The position numbers and the translations under genes were made by a program. 64,000 nt of DNA from Mycobacterium sp. (lineage in GTDB: Bacteria > Actinomycetota > Actinomycetes > Mycobacteriales > Mycobacteriaceae): the NCBI GenBank assembly GCA_003987775.1, contig RXJD01000006.1:1-64000 (forward strand), in the 5' to 3' direction. Shown here piece by piece: positions 1 to 10,200 of the stretch. Position 1 is the first letter of the stretch, and every line of letters begins with the position of its first letter. The notes under the pieces are model-generated. The model was not told the origin of the DNA, ran no database searches, and saw nothing but the letters and a program-made list of their open reading frames with translations.

Positions 1-1702
1 TCTCGGCGATGGTGGCCGCGAACACCGGCTCGTTGGCCAGCAGGTCCTTGCCCATCCCGGCCCACTGCGAACCCTGCCCGGAGAACACCCAGACCGGACC
101 GCGGTCATCCTGGCTCACCGCGGGCGGAAGGGGCAGCTCGCCACCGGCGAGCTCGCGCAGCGCCTCGGACAACTCGGTTGTGGTGCCGGCCAGCACGGCC
201 GTGCGCACCGAGCGGTGACCGCGGCGGCGTGCCAGTGTGTAGGCGAGATCCGGCAGCGACAGGTCCTCCTGCGCGTCGATCCAGTCGGCAAGCCGCCCGG
301 CCGTCGTGCGCAGCGCCTCTTCCGAACTCGCCGACACGGGAAAGACCAGCGTGCCTTCCAGGCCGGTGCTGCCGTCCGGGGACACGGTCACGGGTTCCGG
401 GGTCGGCGCCGGGGCCTGCTCCAACACGGCGTGCACGTTGGTGCCCGACATGCCGTACGACGACACGGCGGCCCGTCGCGGCTGATCCGGGTCGCTGATC
501 GGCCACGATGTAACCTCTTGCGGCACAAAAAGATTGGTCTCAATCTCGGCCATCTTGTCCGGCATGGTGTGGAAGTGCAGGTTCTGCGGCACCACCCCGT
601 GCTGGACGGCCAGGATGGCCTTCAACAACCCGAGCGCACCGGCGGTCGATTGGGTGTGGCCGAAGTTTGTCTTGACCGAACCGACCGCGCACGGCCCGTC
701 AATCCCGTAGACGGCAGCCAGGCTCGCGTATTCCAGGGGGTCACCCACCGGGGTCCCGGGTCCGTGGGCTTCGACCATGCCGACGGTGGCGGGGTCCACG
801 CCGCCGGCCGCCAGCGCCGCCCGGTACACCGCTTCCTGCGCTTCAGCCGAGGGCGTGACGATGTTGACGGTGTGGCCGTCCTGGTTGGCGGCCGTTCCGC
901 GGATGACCGCCAGGATCCGGTCGCCGTCGCGCTGCGCGTCCGGCAGTCGCTTGAGGAGCAGCATCACGGCGCCCTCGCCGGAGACGAACCCGTCGGCCTC
1001 GACGTCGAACGCGTGGCAGCGGCCGCTGCGCGACAGCATGCCGTTGGCCGAACCAGACGCGAAGCGGCGTGGCTCGAGCATCGCGTAGACACCGCCGGCA
1101 AAGGCCAGGTCGCTTTCGCCCTCGCTCAAGCTGCGGGCGGCCAGATGTGCGGCGAACAGACCCGACGAGCACGCGGTGTCGACGGTGACCGCGGGACCAC
1201 GCAGTCCGAGGGCATAGGCCACCCGGCCGGAGGCCATGCAGGAGTTGGTGCCGGTGTTGCCGTACGGGCCTTCCAGGGCGCCGGTCTCGGCTTGCACGAA
1301 CTGGTAGTCGGCGTGGGTGAAGCCGATGAACACTCCGGTGAGGGAGTCAGCCATCTGGGTGGGGGTGAGGCCGGCGTGCTCCATGGCCTCCCATGAGGTC
1401 TCCAGCAACAGACGGTGCTGGGGATCCATGGCGATGGCTTCGCGTTCGGAGATGCCGAAGAACTCGGGATCGAAGTCGCCGAGGTTGTCCATGAAGGCGC
1501 CCCACTTGCAGTGGGAGCGACCGGGCACGCCAGGCTCGGGGTCGTAGTACTCGTCGATATCCCAGCGGTCGAGCGGCACCTCGGTGACGAAATCCTCGCC
1601 CCGGAGCAACGCCTGCCACAGCTGGTCAGGTGAGTCGATGCCCCCCGGCAGTCGGCACGCCAGACCAATGACCGCAACCGGCGTTACGCGTGCTTTTTCC
1701 AC
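1..1702 (-). CDS. pks5: Type I polyketide synthase, N-terminal part (Pks5-like), truncated by window edge
   Basis: This is the first ~567 residues of a mycobacterial type I polyketide synthase of the Mas/Pks2/Pks5 family, which elongates acyl chains with (methyl)malonyl units to make methyl-branched fatty acids for envelope lipids. A ketosynthase domain fills residues ~7-430. The nucleophile is Cys178 in TACSSG, with His313 in EAHGPGT and His349 in NFGH completing the triad. After a linker, the acyltransferase domain begins (VFSGQGSQW, around residue 545) and runs off the window. The GTG start at 1702 follows AGGAG at suitable spacing and gives the usual opening, [16 protein letters not shown]. 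The divergent acyl-AMP ligase next door matches the M. tuberculosis pks5-fadD24 arrangement. The family is certain; the exact paralogue rests on synteny. Confidence 0.9.
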   Translation of the reverse strand, partial: MEKARVTPVAVIGLACRLPGGIDSPDQLWQALLRGEDFVTEVPLDRWDIDEYYDPEPGVPGRSHCKWGAFMDNLGDFDPEFFGISEREAIAMDPQHRLLLETSWEAMEHAGLTPTQMADSLTGVFIGFTHADYQFVQAETGALEGPYGNTGTNSCMASGRVAYALGLRGPAVTVDTACSSGLFAAHLAARSLSEGESDLAFAGGVYAMLEPRRFASGSANGMLSRSGRCHAFDVEADGFVSGEGAVMLLLKRLPDAQRDGDRILAVIRGTAANQDGHTVNIVTPSAEAQEAVYRAALAAGGVDPATVGMVEAHGPGTPVGDPLEYASLAAVYGIDGPCAVGSVKTNFGHTQSTAGALGLLKAILAVQHGVVPQNLHFHTMPDKMAEIETNLFVPQEVTSWPISDPDQPRRAAVSSYGMSGTNVHAVLEQAPAPTPEPVTVSPDGSTGLEGTLVFPVSASSEEALRTTAGRLADWIDAQEDLSLPDLAYTLARRRGHRSVRTAVLAGTTTELSEALRELAGGELPLPPAVSQDDRGPVWVFSGQGSQWAGMGKDLLANEPVFAATIAE

Positions 1703-2546
1703 GGTGGTACGTCATCTCCTTAGCCCGCGTCCAAGTCATCTTCGGCAAGTTCTCGTCGAACTTCGCTCCCTGCTGCCCCAACCCGCAGCAGCGGACGCAA
1801 TCGCCGACCCCCACATTTCGGCGCCCACGTCATAGTCAGGCGCGATCAGAAGCGTATCGGGTCGCTCCGCCGCATGTAGAAAAATCGTGCGAACGTACAA
1901 AAAATTTCGATCAAGGTGACGCTGATCACACCGCCCGCAGCCGACCGGATAAGACTCGCGATGAGCGGCAAAACGCCAGCATAGGGCCCTCGAACCGGAA
2001 AGTGGGACGGTTGTGCCGACACGGCCGGGCGGTATGCGGCCCGCAGCAGCCTTCCCTGCCTTGAGATGGTGAACCGGCGTCATCCGGTCGACCTGTTTCC
2101 GGCATGGCTCAATACGGCTGTGACTGCAATCGTGCGGTGTCGCGCAGTGGCGAGAGTTCATGTCCCGCGGCCACCCACCGAAAGACCGATTTCACCGTCT
2201 CCAGATACCGGGCGACGGAATCCTAAGCGATCGGATTGCGCGGGAAGGAAGCGGTTGTGCTGCAACGGTATTGGTGGCCGGGGCCCGGCTGCGCAGTCGG
2301 CAGCAGCGGCCGCTTGGTCTATGCCGGCAGCGGTGCGTCCACCAGGCGGCCGTCCGGATTGAGCGCCGCGAAACCCAGGGCGGCACCTGCGCTGTAAAGA
2401 TCGGCCACCAGTGCCAACCGGCCGTGTGGGTAGCGCTGGCCGCGGGGCCGCCGATGATCGCTTCCGGTGTGATTCCGGGACGTGGCCGCCTGACTTCGGC
2501 GATACGGACCACGTGGGGCGTGTTCCGGCGGGTAGTGTGCGATCCC
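1703..2546. other. Divergent intergenic region between pks5 and fadD24 (844 bp)
   Basis: No convincing gene is visible. The part nearest the PKS is AT-richer and should carry the divergent promoters. In M. tuberculosis a short papA4 lies between these genes; nothing recognisable as PapA is seen here. A minus-strand stretch around 2319-2430 reads as plausible protein ([16 protein letters not shown]) but has no start or homologue that I recognise, so it may be a remnant or chance. Confidence 0.5.
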
Positions 2547-4298
2547 GTGGTTGGCTCTTCTATCCCTGCTGTGCTGCGCGAACGCGCGAGTCTCAATCCG
2601 AACGGTGCGGCGCTCACCTACCTCAACTACGACCTGGACTGGGAAGGCGTCGAGGAGACGCTCACCTGGGCGCAGCTGCACCGTCGCACCCTCAACATCG
2701 CCGAGCAGCTCAAGCAGACCGGTTCGCCCGGTGACCGCGCGCTGATCCTGGCCCCGCAGGGACTCGAGTACGTCGTCGGATTCCTCGGTGCGCTGCAGGC
2801 CGGATTCATCGGGGTACCGCTTTCGGTGCCCTACGGCGGCGCCCATGACGAGCGCACCATTTCGGTGCTGGCCGATACCGCGCCGTCGGTGATCCTGACG
2901 ACGTCGGCCGCTATCACCAACGTCAAGGAGTGCGTCGAGCCGCAGGCCGGTGAAAATCCACCGGCCATCATCGAGGTCGACCTGCTGGACCTGGATTCCC
3001 GGCCGAAATCTTCCCGGCCGGAACGCATCGCAGACGAGGGTGCGCGCACGTCGTATCTGCAATACACGTCCGGATCGACCCGGATGCCAGCTGGCGTCAC
3101 CGTCTCGAACGCGAACGTTTTCGCCAATTTCGAGCAGATCATGGCCGACTTCTTCGTCAACGAAGGGGGAGTGCCGCCGGCGGACCTGGACGTGGTGTCC
3201 TGGCTTCCGCTGTACCACGACATGGGTCTGCTGCTCGGGGCGATCATGCCGATCCTCGCCGGCCGACGGACGGTGCTCACCAGCCCGGTCGCGTTTCTGC
3301 AGCGCCCGGCCCGCTGGCCGCAGTTGCTGGCGCGCTACGGGACCACTATCTCGGCCGGGCCGAACTTCGCGTTCGACATCGCGGTACGCAAGACCTCCGA
3401 CGAGGACCTGACCGGGTTCGACCTCAGCGGTGTGCACACCGTGCTCAACGGCAGCGAGAGGGTCCAGCCCGCGACCCTCAAGCGCTTCGCCGACCGGTTC
3501 GCCCGCTTCGGGTTCGCCGCCAAGGCATTACGCCCGGCCTACGGCATGGCCGAAGCGACCGTGTACATCGCCACGCGCAAGGTGGGTGATCCACCGGAGA
3601 TCGTCGATTTCGACTCACAGAAGCTGCCGGACGGGGAGGCCGTGCGGGTCGAAAGCGGCAGCGGCACACCGCTTGTCAGCTACGGCGTGCCGAAATCACA
3701 GCTGGTTCGCATCGTCGACGGCGACACCCGCACCGAGTGCCCGGAAGGCAAGGTCGGCGAGATCTGGGTGCAGGGCGGCAACGTCGCGTCGGGGTACTGG
3801 GACAAACCGGAGACCACAGCGGACACGTTTGGTGCGACGATCGTCAATCCGCCGGAGGGAACTCCCGAAGGCCCGTGGTTGCGTACCGGAGACTCCGGTT
3901 TCTTTTCCAACGGTGAGCTTTTCATCATGGGCCGGATCAAGGACCTGCTGATTGTCTACGGGCGCAACCATTCTCCCGACGACATCGAAGCGACCATTCA
4001 GGAGATCAGCGCCGGCCGTTGCGCCGCAATCGCCGTTCCGCAGGACGGTGTCGAAAAGCTGGCGGCGATCGTGGAAGTCAAGCAGAAATCCGACGAATCG
4101 GCGCAGGAGCTGGCGGAGCGACTGGCTGTGCTCAAACGCGACATCACTGCCGCCATCTTCGACTCGCACGGGCTGAATGTGGCCGACCTGGTGCTCGTGT
4201 CACCCGGGTCCATCCCCATCACCACCAGCGGCAAGATCCGCCGGCAGCAGTCGGTTCAGATGTACGAGGACAAGGCGTTCGCCCGGTTGGACGCCTGA
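2547..4298 (+). CDS. fadD24: Fatty acyl-AMP ligase FadD24-like
   Basis: Adenylate-forming enzyme of the mycobacterial FAAL class. It activates a fatty acid as acyl-AMP and hands it to a polyketide synthase rather than to CoA. The phosphate-binding motif [11 protein letters not shown] sits near residue 174, the A5-type region is YGMAEATVY, then LRTGDSG, and the C-terminal catalytic lysine motif TTSGKIRR is near residue 562. A longer reading frame extends upstream to 2160, but the family opening ([16 protein letters not shown]) points to GTG 2547, giving 583 aa, close to M. tuberculosis FadD24. GTG 2535 is an alternative; neither has a strong ribosome site. Its position opposite the PKS suggests that it loads the starter chain. 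Confidence 0.85.
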   Translation: MVGSSIPAVLRERASLNPNGAALTYLNYDLDWEGVEETLTWAQLHRRTLNIAEQLKQTGSPGDRALILAPQGLEYVVGFLGALQAGFIGVPLSVPYGGAHDERTISVLADTAPSVILTTSAAITNVKECVEPQAGENPPAIIEVDLLDLDSRPKSSRPERIADEGARTSYLQYTSGSTRMPAGVTVSNANVFANFEQIMADFFVNEGGVPPADLDVVSWLPLYHDMGLLLGAIMPILAGRRTVLTSPVAFLQRPARWPQLLARYGTTISAGPNFAFDIAVRKTSDEDLTGFDLSGVHTVLNGSERVQPATLKRFADRFARFGFAAKALRPAYGMAEATVYIATRKVGDPPEIVDFDSQKLPDGEAVRVESGSGTPLVSYGVPKSQLVRIVDGDTRTECPEGKVGEIWVQGGNVASGYWDKPETTADTFGATIVNPPEGTPEGPWLRTGDSGFFSNGELFIMGRIKDLLIVYGRNHSPDDIEATIQEISAGRCAAIAVPQDGVEKLAAIVEVKQKSDESAQELAERLAVLKRDITAAIFDSHGLNVADLVLVSPGSIPITTSGKIRRQQSVQMYEDKAFARLDA

Positions 4299-4307
4299 CA
4301 AGCCCGC

Positions 4308-4889
4308 ATGAGCAAGCCCGCCCGGATACCGTTGCTGCCTGTCGAAGAGGCCAAGGCCGCCGCCGACCAGGCCGGCGTCCCGGACTACATGGCCGAACTC
4401 AGCATCTTTCAGACGCTGCTGAACCATCCAGTGTTGGCGGGACCATTCAACGACCTGCTCGCCAGCATGCTCTGGCACGGTGTCCTGGACCGCAGGCTGC
4501 GCGAACTGGTGATCATGCGGATCGGGTGGCTTACCGAGTGCACCTATGAGTGGACGCAGCACTGGCGGGTGGCCACCCGCCTCGGCGTCTCGGCAGAGGA
4601 CCTGCTGGGCGTGCGAGATTGGCAGGGCTACGGCGGTTTCGGGCCCACCGAGCGAGCCGTGTTGGCGGCGACCGACGACGTCGTGCACGACGGCGCGGTG
4701 AGTGCCGCGAACTGGGCTGCCTGCGAACACGAATTGGGCGGCGGCAAAGCCGTTCTCATCGAACTGGTCACCGTCATCGGTGCGTGGCGGATGGTTGCGT
4801 CGATTTTGCAGAGCCTCGAGGTGCCGCTGGAAGACGGGGTGGCCGCGTGGCCGCCCGACGGCCGGGCTCCGTCCTCCCCTGATCGGTAG
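4308..4889 (+). CDS. Carboxymuconolactone decarboxylase (AhpD-like) family protein, Rv1531-type
   Basis: A 193-residue all-helical protein of the carboxymuconolactone decarboxylase/AhpD superfamily. The core motif LRELVIMRIGWLTECTYEWTQH around residues 65-85 is typical of the family, but it has a single cysteine followed by YEW instead of the CxxC of true AhpD peroxidases. A thiol peroxidase role is therefore doubtful. The gene starts 9 bp after fadD24 and is probably cotranscribed with it. It corresponds by position and length to Rv1531. The substrate is unknown. Confidence 0.8.
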   Translation: MSKPARIPLLPVEEAKAAADQAGVPDYMAELSIFQTLLNHPVLAGPFNDLLASMLWHGVLDRRLRELVIMRIGWLTECTYEWTQHWRVATRLGVSAEDLLGVRDWQGYGGFGPTERAVLAATDDVVHDGAVSAANWAACEHELGGGKAVLIELVTVIGAWRMVASILQSLEVPLEDGVAAWPPDGRAPSSPDR

Positions 4890-4906
4890 GGCGTAGCGTC
4901 GGCGAC

Positions 4907-6025
4907 ATGCGAACCAGAGTTGCCGAGATGCTCGGCGTCGAGTTTCCGATTTGCGCCTTCAGTCACTGCCGCGACGTGGTGGCCGCAGTGACCAATGCGG
5001 GCGGGTTCGGGGTGCTCGGTGCCACCGCCCACAGCCCGAAACGGCTGGAAAGCGAGCTCACCTGGATCGAGGAGCAGACGCACGGCAAGCCCTACGGTGT
5101 CGATCTGCTGCTACCGCCGAAATACGTCGGCGCCGACACCGGTGGCGTCAACTCACGGCAGGCCCAGGACCTGTTGCCGGCCGAGCACCGCGCTTTCGTC
5201 GAGGAGATGCTGAACCGTTACGGCGTTGCGCCACATGGCGAACAGGAGCAGACGATCAGAGGTGGGCTCAACATCTCACCCAAGGGCTACGAACCGCTGC
5301 TGGAGGTGGCCTTCGCCCACAAGATACGGCTGATCGCCAGTGCACTCGGTCCGCCGCCGCACGATCTCGTCGAGCGGGCGCACAGCCACGACGTCCTGGT
5401 GGCCGCGCTGGCCGGCACCACCGAACATGCCCGCCGGCACGCGGCGGCCGGGGTCGACCTGATCGTCGCGCAGGGCACCGAGGCAGGCGGACACACCGGT
5501 GAGGTCGCGACCATGGTGCTGGTGCCCGAGGTGGTGGACGCGGTGGCCCCGACGCCCGTGCTGGCGGCCGGTGGGATCGCCCGCGGACGCCAGATCGCGG
5601 CCGCCATGGCCCTGGGTGCCGAGGGGGTGTGGTGCGGTTCGGTATGGCTCACCACCGAGGAAGCCGAGACCGCGCCAGTGGTGAAGGACAAGTTCCTGGC
5701 GGCGACGTCGTCGGATACCGTGCGGTCGCGGTCCATGACCGGGAAGCCGGCCCGCATGCTGCGCACCGCCTGGACCGAAGAGTGGGAACGCCCCGACACC
5801 CCCAACCCGTTGGGAATGCCGCTGCAGACGGCGCTGATCACCGACTCTCAGGTCCGGATCAACCAGGCGGCTGCCCATCCCGGGGCGAAAGCGCGCGAGC
5901 TGGCGACGTACTTCGTCGGCCAGGTGGTCGGCTCGCTGGACCGGGTCCGTCCGACCCGCGCGGTGGTGCTCGACATGGTGGAGGAATACATCGAAAGCAT
6001 CGGCCGGCTCAACGATGTGACATAG
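4907..6025 (+). CDS. Nitronate monooxygenase family flavoprotein, Rv1533-type
   Basis: A 372-residue FMN-dependent TIM-barrel enzyme of the nitronate monooxygenase (2-nitropropane dioxygenase-like) family, which oxidises alkyl nitronates. Visible signatures are the N-terminal GVEFPICAF with AGGFGVLGA, the phosphate-binding stretch IVAQGTEAGGHTGEVATMVL near residues 185-205, and AAGGIARGRQIAAAMALGAEGVWCGS near residues 223-250, which bind the FMN phosphate. ATG 4907 lies 17 bp after the previous gene, so it probably belongs to the same transcript as fadD24. It matches Rv1533 in length and position. The physiological substrate in mycobacteria is not known. Confidence 0.87.
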   Translation: MRTRVAEMLGVEFPICAFSHCRDVVAAVTNAGGFGVLGATAHSPKRLESELTWIEEQTHGKPYGVDLLLPPKYVGADTGGVNSRQAQDLLPAEHRAFVEEMLNRYGVAPHGEQEQTIRGGLNISPKGYEPLLEVAFAHKIRLIASALGPPPHDLVERAHSHDVLVAALAGTTEHARRHAAAGVDLIVAQGTEAGGHTGEVATMVLVPEVVDAVAPTPVLAAGGIARGRQIAAAMALGAEGVWCGSVWLTTEEAETAPVVKDKFLAATSSDTVRSRSMTGKPARMLRTAWTEEWERPDTPNPLGMPLQTALITDSQVRINQAAAHPGAKARELATYFVGQVVGSLDRVRPTRAVVLDMVEEYIESIGRLNDVT

Positions 6026-6204
6026 CGAACTCATACCGAAACGTAACCTGGGAGATCGTCCCGCGGCTTTCTCGTTTCCGCAGCTCAGATGCGTTTTTGC
6101 TGAATGGAAGCTGTGGGCGTCCGTAGTGAAAGCATAAAGATCCCGAAACCCGCGGGTGCCGCGTTGACCGGCGCCCGTACGTCGTGCATTATCGGTCAGG
6201 CAGG

Positions 6205-6363
6205 CACCTCGTTAGGTGAGGCGGCTACACGAACACAGGCCACTGACCCCGAACGTCGAAAGACGCCCCGGGTCAGGACAGCTCCTCCCGGCTTAAGGGT
6301 TGAGCCCAGGTGGCTTCCGGGTTACCGGACACGTCGGGTAGTGCCAAAGCTCTGACGAGAGGG
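6205..6363 (+). ncRNA. M-box (ykoK-type) magnesium riboswitch
   Basis: The sequence carries the ordered conserved blocks of the M-box aptamer: GTTAGGTGAGGC, ACACAGGCCACTGACCC, CGTCGAAAGACGCC, GGCTTAAGGG, the CCAGGTGG/TTCCGG stretch, and GTGCCAAAGCTCTGACGAG. M-box RNAs sense Mg2+ and repress downstream genes when Mg2+ is plentiful. An M-box upstream of Rv1535 is known in M. tuberculosis, and this one precedes the Rv1535-type gene at 6644. A leader ORF lies between aptamer and gene. The boundaries are approximate because the outer P1 helix was not folded. Confidence 0.92.
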
Positions 6364-6465
6364 GTGCGGATTTCCGGCGGATCGCCGGCTTTCTGTTCTC
6401 CTTGTGCGCGCAGCAGATCACGCGAACACTCGCGTGGGTCGTGACCGAGAGGAGGTGAGGGACGC

Positions 6466-6546
6466 ATGAGTTCCAGTGGCAGTCCGGGTCGATATCCGGG
6501 CGCTGTTTCGTCCCTGACCGGTCTCCGGCGCGACGTTCTCGGCTGA
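6466..6546 (+). CDS. Short leader ORF (26 aa) between the M-box and the Rv1535-type gene
   Basis: ATG 6466 is preceded by an excellent ribosome site (GAGGAGGTGAGG) and opens a 26-codon frame ending at TGA 6546. The peptide begins MSSSGSPGRYPGAVSSL and ends LRRDVLG. It lies about 100 nt after the M-box and 97 nt before the next gene. Such a strong initiation site inside a riboswitch leader suggests that translation of this ORF is part of the expression platform, possibly by shielding the RNA from Rho. That role is inferred; the peptide itself has no recognised domain. Confidence 0.55.
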   Translation: MSSSGSPGRYPGAVSSLTGLRRDVLG

Positions 6547-6643
6547 GTCTTCACACAGCCTCCACGTCGGAACCGTTGCGGGACGGGACTTCCCAAGATT
6601 CCTTTGAGTTCCACCTGCCAACGTCTTATCCGAGGAGGCGATC

Positions 6644-6874
6644 ATGACCGCTGCACTGTATGACGAAGTAGTTGCCGTTCCCGCTGCGCCCAAGCTGCAC
6701 GTGGTGCGCGACCTGCCGGTCGCTCCGGCGCCGAAGAAAGCCCGTCGCACCGAGCAGGTGCTCGCGGCCGGGGGCGACCCGCTGGTGGCCGGCGCCGCCC
6801 GCCTGCTGAACATCCCGCTGCGGCACATGTACGCCGCGCTGTGGCGCATCGGCGTTCTCGAAGTCCAGGCGTGA
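6644..6874 (+). CDS. Small conserved mycobacterial protein, Rv1535-type, under M-box control
   Basis: A 76-residue protein with a clear ribosome site (GAGGAGG) before ATG 6644. The first half is Ala/Pro/Val-rich; the second half (residues ~40-76) looks like a compact helical domain with LVAGAARLLNIPLRHMYAALWRIGVLE. No membrane segment or known enzyme motif is visible. Position between the M-box and ileS, plus length, identify it as the Rv1535 counterpart. Magnesium-responsive control suggests a role under Mg2+ limitation, but its function is unknown. A strong hairpin terminator follows 24 bp after the stop. Confidence 0.8.
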   Translation: MTAALYDEVVAVPAAPKLHVVRDLPVAPAPKKARRTEQVLAAGGDPLVAGAARLLNIPLRHMYAALWRIGVLEVQA

Positions 6875-6898
6875 CGCCCATGGATAGTGCGCTACCCG

Positions 6899-6959
6899 GC
6901 ACTCCAAGGGGCTAGCCGACCGCAGGAGCGTCCTGCGGCGGGCCGGCCCCTTGGAGTGC
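6899..6959 (+). terminator. Nested hairpin terminator after the Rv1535-type gene
   Basis: Perfect 14-bp arms (GCACTCCAAGGGGC at 6899-6912 and its complement at 6946-6959) enclose a second hairpin (CGCAGGA...TCCTGCG, 6921-6937). There is only a weak T-rich tail, as is usual in mycobacteria. It separates the M-box transcript from the ileS transcript. Confidence 0.7.
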
Positions 6960-6970
6960 TTCCCGTCTTC

Positions 6971-7071
6971 TGATTGCGACCCGCGGCACCCGGCTTCGCC
7001 GGGTTTGCGATCGCACTGGACCTTCATGATTGCGACCCGCGGCACCCGGCTTCGCCGGGTTTGCGATCGCA
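6971..7071. repeat. Two identical 45-bp direct repeats, each containing a hairpin
   Basis: Copies at 6971-7015 and 7027-7071 are identical, separated by 11 bp. Each carries the palindrome CCCGGCTTCGCCGGG flanked by TGATTGCGACCCGCGG and TTGCGATCGCA. The second copy abuts the presumed -10 box of the ileS transcript. The core resembles the 55-bp repeats at 35394-35549. Confidence 0.85.
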
Positions 7072-7073
7072 AT

Positions 7074-7079
7074 TAGAAT
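7074..7079 (+). promoter_or_regulatory. Putative -10 box for the T-box/ileS transcript
   Basis: TAGAAT fits the mycobacterial -10 consensus. It lies about 7 nt before the expected 5' end of the T-box leader and directly after the second 45-bp repeat. No good -35 box is visible. Assigned by sequence and position only. Confidence 0.4.
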
Positions 7080-7085
7080 CAACGG

Positions 7086-7290
7086 CAGACCAGCGTCGAT
7101 CCGGCCATCACCGGGGAGCTTTCGGAAGAACAGCCAATCGGCCCAGTAGAACCGAACGGGCGGGCCCGTCACAGCCTTTCGAGTGGTCACGCATCAGCGT
7201 GGCAAGCGGGGTGGTACCGCGGCGTTCGCGCACCAGCGCGCCCGTCGTCCCCGTGCCTGAAGATCTCGAGGCACCGGAGACGACCCACGT
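7086..7290 (+). ncRNA. Ultrashort isoleucine T-box riboswitch of ileS
   Basis: Stem I carries the specifier ATC (Ile codon) at 7107-7109 within CCGGCCATCACCGGGGAGC. The T-box bulge GGGTGGTACCGCGG lies at 7208-7222. This is the truncated actinobacterial T-box known from M. tuberculosis ileS, which binds tRNA-Ile and controls translation start by freeing or hiding the ribosome site according to tRNA charging. The ribosome site (CGGAGA) and GTG start of ileS lie ~55-70 nt after the T-box, consistent with translational rather than transcriptional control. The 5' end is estimated from the -10 box. Confidence 0.9.
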
Positions 7291-10200
7291 GAGCGACGAA
7301 GCTGAATTCGAGGCTGAACTCGAAGCCGGCCGTACGGCCTACCCCAAGCTGGCCAGCGGCGCGCCGGATTTCCCGGCGCTCGAACTCGAGGTGCTCGATT
7401 ACTGGTTCCGGGACGACACGTTCCGGGCCAGCATCGCCCGCCGTGAGGGCGCTCCGGAGTATGTGTTCTACGACGGCCCGCCGTTCGCCAATGGCCTGCC
7501 GCACTACGGGCACCTGCTGACCGGCTACGTCAAAGATATCGTGCCGCGCTATCGCACCATGCGCGGAAACAAGGTAGAACGCCGATTCGGCTGGGACACA
7601 CATGGTCTGCCTGCCGAGCTAGAAGTCGAGCGGCAACTGGGCATCACCGACAAGTCCCAGATCGACTCGATGGGCATCGCCGCCTTCAACGATGCCTGCC
7701 GTGCCTCAGTACTGCGCTACACCGATGAGTGGCAGCAGTATGTGACCCGCCAGGCGCGCTGGGTCGATTTCGACAACGACTACAAGACGCTCGATCCCAG
7801 CTACATGGAGTCGGTGATCTGGGCCTTCAAACAGCTGTGGGACAAGGGCCTGGCCTACGAGGGCTACCGGGTGTTGCCGTATTGCTGGCGTGACGAGACC
7901 CCGTTGTCCAATCACGAACTGCGGATGGACGACGACGTCTATCAGAGCCGCCAGGACCCCGCCCTCACGGTCGGGTTCAAGGTCGTGGGTGGTGACTCAC
8001 AAAATGGACTGGACGGTGCCTACCTGCTGATCTGGACGACGACGCCGTGGACCCTGCCGTCGAACCTCGCCGTCGCGGTCAATCCCGACGTGAGCTACGT
8101 CCAGGTGCAGTCCGGCGATCGGCGCTTCATCCTGGCCGAGGCGCGGCTGGCCGCATATTCCCGCGAACTCGGGGAGGACCCTGAAGTTCTCGGCACCTAT
8201 CGCGGCGCCGAGTTGTTGGGCACCCGGTACCTACCGCCGTTCGCCTATTTTCTGGACTCGCCCAAGGCCTTTCAGGTGTTGTCCGCCGACTTCGTCACCA
8301 CGGAGGACGGCACCGGGCTGGTGCACATGGCGCCGGCCTACGGCGAGGACGACATGGCCACCACCGACCCGGTCGGCATCGTGCCTGTTACGCCCGTCGA
8401 TTCCAAGGGCCGATTCGACGCGACGGTTCCGGACTACCAGGGGCAGCATGTCTTTGACGCCAACCCGCAGATCATCCGCGACCTGAAAAGCCAGAGCGGT
8501 CCCGCCGCGACCAACGGCGCGGTGCTGCTACGGCACGAGACCTACGAGCACCCCTACCCGCACTGCTGGCGCTGCCGCAACCCGCTGATCTACCGTGCGG
8601 TGTCGTCGTGGTTCGTGCGGGTGACCCAGTTCCGGGACCGGATGGTGGAGCTCAACCAGCAGATCACCTGGTACCCCGAACACGTCAAGGACGGACAGTT
8701 CGGCAAGTGGCTGCAGGGCGCCCGCGACTGGTCCATCTCGCGAAACCGCTACTGGGGCACACCGATTCCGGTGTGGAAATCCGACGACCCGGCCTATCCG
8801 CGCATCGACGTCTACGGAAGCCTGGACGAGCTGGAACGGGACTTCGGAGTGCGCCCGGACAACCTGCACCGGCCGTTTATCGACGAACTCACCCGGCCCA
8901 ACCCCGACGACCCCACCGGCAACAGCACGATGCGGCGCATCTCCGACGTGCTCGACGTGTGGTTCGACTCCGGTTCGATGCCCTACGCACAGGTCCATTA
9001 CCCGTTCGAGAACAAGGAGTGGTTCGACGGGGTCCAGTGCGACGACCCTGACAAGCAGGTCGACGGCCACTATCCGGGCGACTTCATCGTCGAGTACATC
9101 GGCCAGACCCGCGGCTGGTTTTACACGCTGCACGTGCTGGCCACCGCGTTGTTCGACAGGCCGTCGTTCAAAACCTGTGTGGCGCATGGCATTGTGCTGG
9201 GCTCGGACGGCCAGAAGATGAGCAAGTCGCTGCGCAACTACCCGGATGTCACCGAGGTGTTCGACCGCGACGGCTCCGATGCCATGCGCTGGTTCCTGAT
9301 GGCGTCACCGATCCTGCGCGGCGGCAACCTGATTGTCACCGAGCAAGGTATCCGCGACGGGGTGCGGCAGGTATTGCTGCCGTTCTGGAACGCGTACACG
9401 TTCCTGGCGCTCTACGCGCCGAAGGTCGGTGTATGGCGCACCGATTCGGCGCATGTGCTCGACCGCTACATCCTGGCCAAACTTGCGGTACTGCGCGACG
9501 ACCTGACCGCTTCGCTGGATATCTGCGACATCTCAGGCGCCTGCGAACAGCTGCGTCAGTTCACCGAGGCGTTGACGAACTGGTATGTGCGACGGTCACG
9601 TTCACGCTTCTGGGTGGAAGACGTCGACGCCATCGACACACTGCACACGGTGCTGGAGGTGACGGCACGACTGGCGGCACCGCTACTGCCGCTCATGACC
9701 GAGCTGATCTGGCGCGGGCTGACCGGCGGCCGTTCGGTGCACCTGACGGACTGGCCCGAGGCGGCCGAACTGCCCGCCGACCCCGAGCTGGTGGCCGCCA
9801 TGGACCAGGTGCGGGACGTGTGCTCGGCGGCATCGTCGCTGCGCAAGGCCAAGAAGCTGCGGGTGCGGTTGCCGTTGCCCAAACTGACGGTGGCCGTGGA
9901 GAACCCGTCTCAGTTGCAGCCGTTCACCGGGCTGATCGGGGATGAACTCAACGTCAAGCAGGTCGAGCTGACCGATGCGATCGACACCTACGGCCGGTTC
10001 GAGCTGACCGTCAACGCGCGGGTCGCCGGCCCGCGGCTGGGCAAGGACGTGCAGGCCGCGATCAAGGCCGTCAAAGCGGGGGAGGGCGTGGTCAACCCGG
10101 ACGGCACCCTGACCGCGGGACCCGCGATCCTGCAGCCGGAGGAGTACAGCTCCCGATTGGTGGCCGCCGACCCGGAATTCACCGCGGCCCTGCCGGGTGG

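Noticed and set aside
215..1396. Long plus-strand open frame opposite the PKS
   Set aside because: It is the complement of the ketosynthase coding sequence; its translation is Arg/Gly/His-rich with no domain, as expected for GC-rich antisense frames.
7289..7300. ileS starting further upstream at 6974
   Set aside because: That frame would translate through the 45-bp repeats and the T-box RNA; the conserved start and ribosome site are at 7289.
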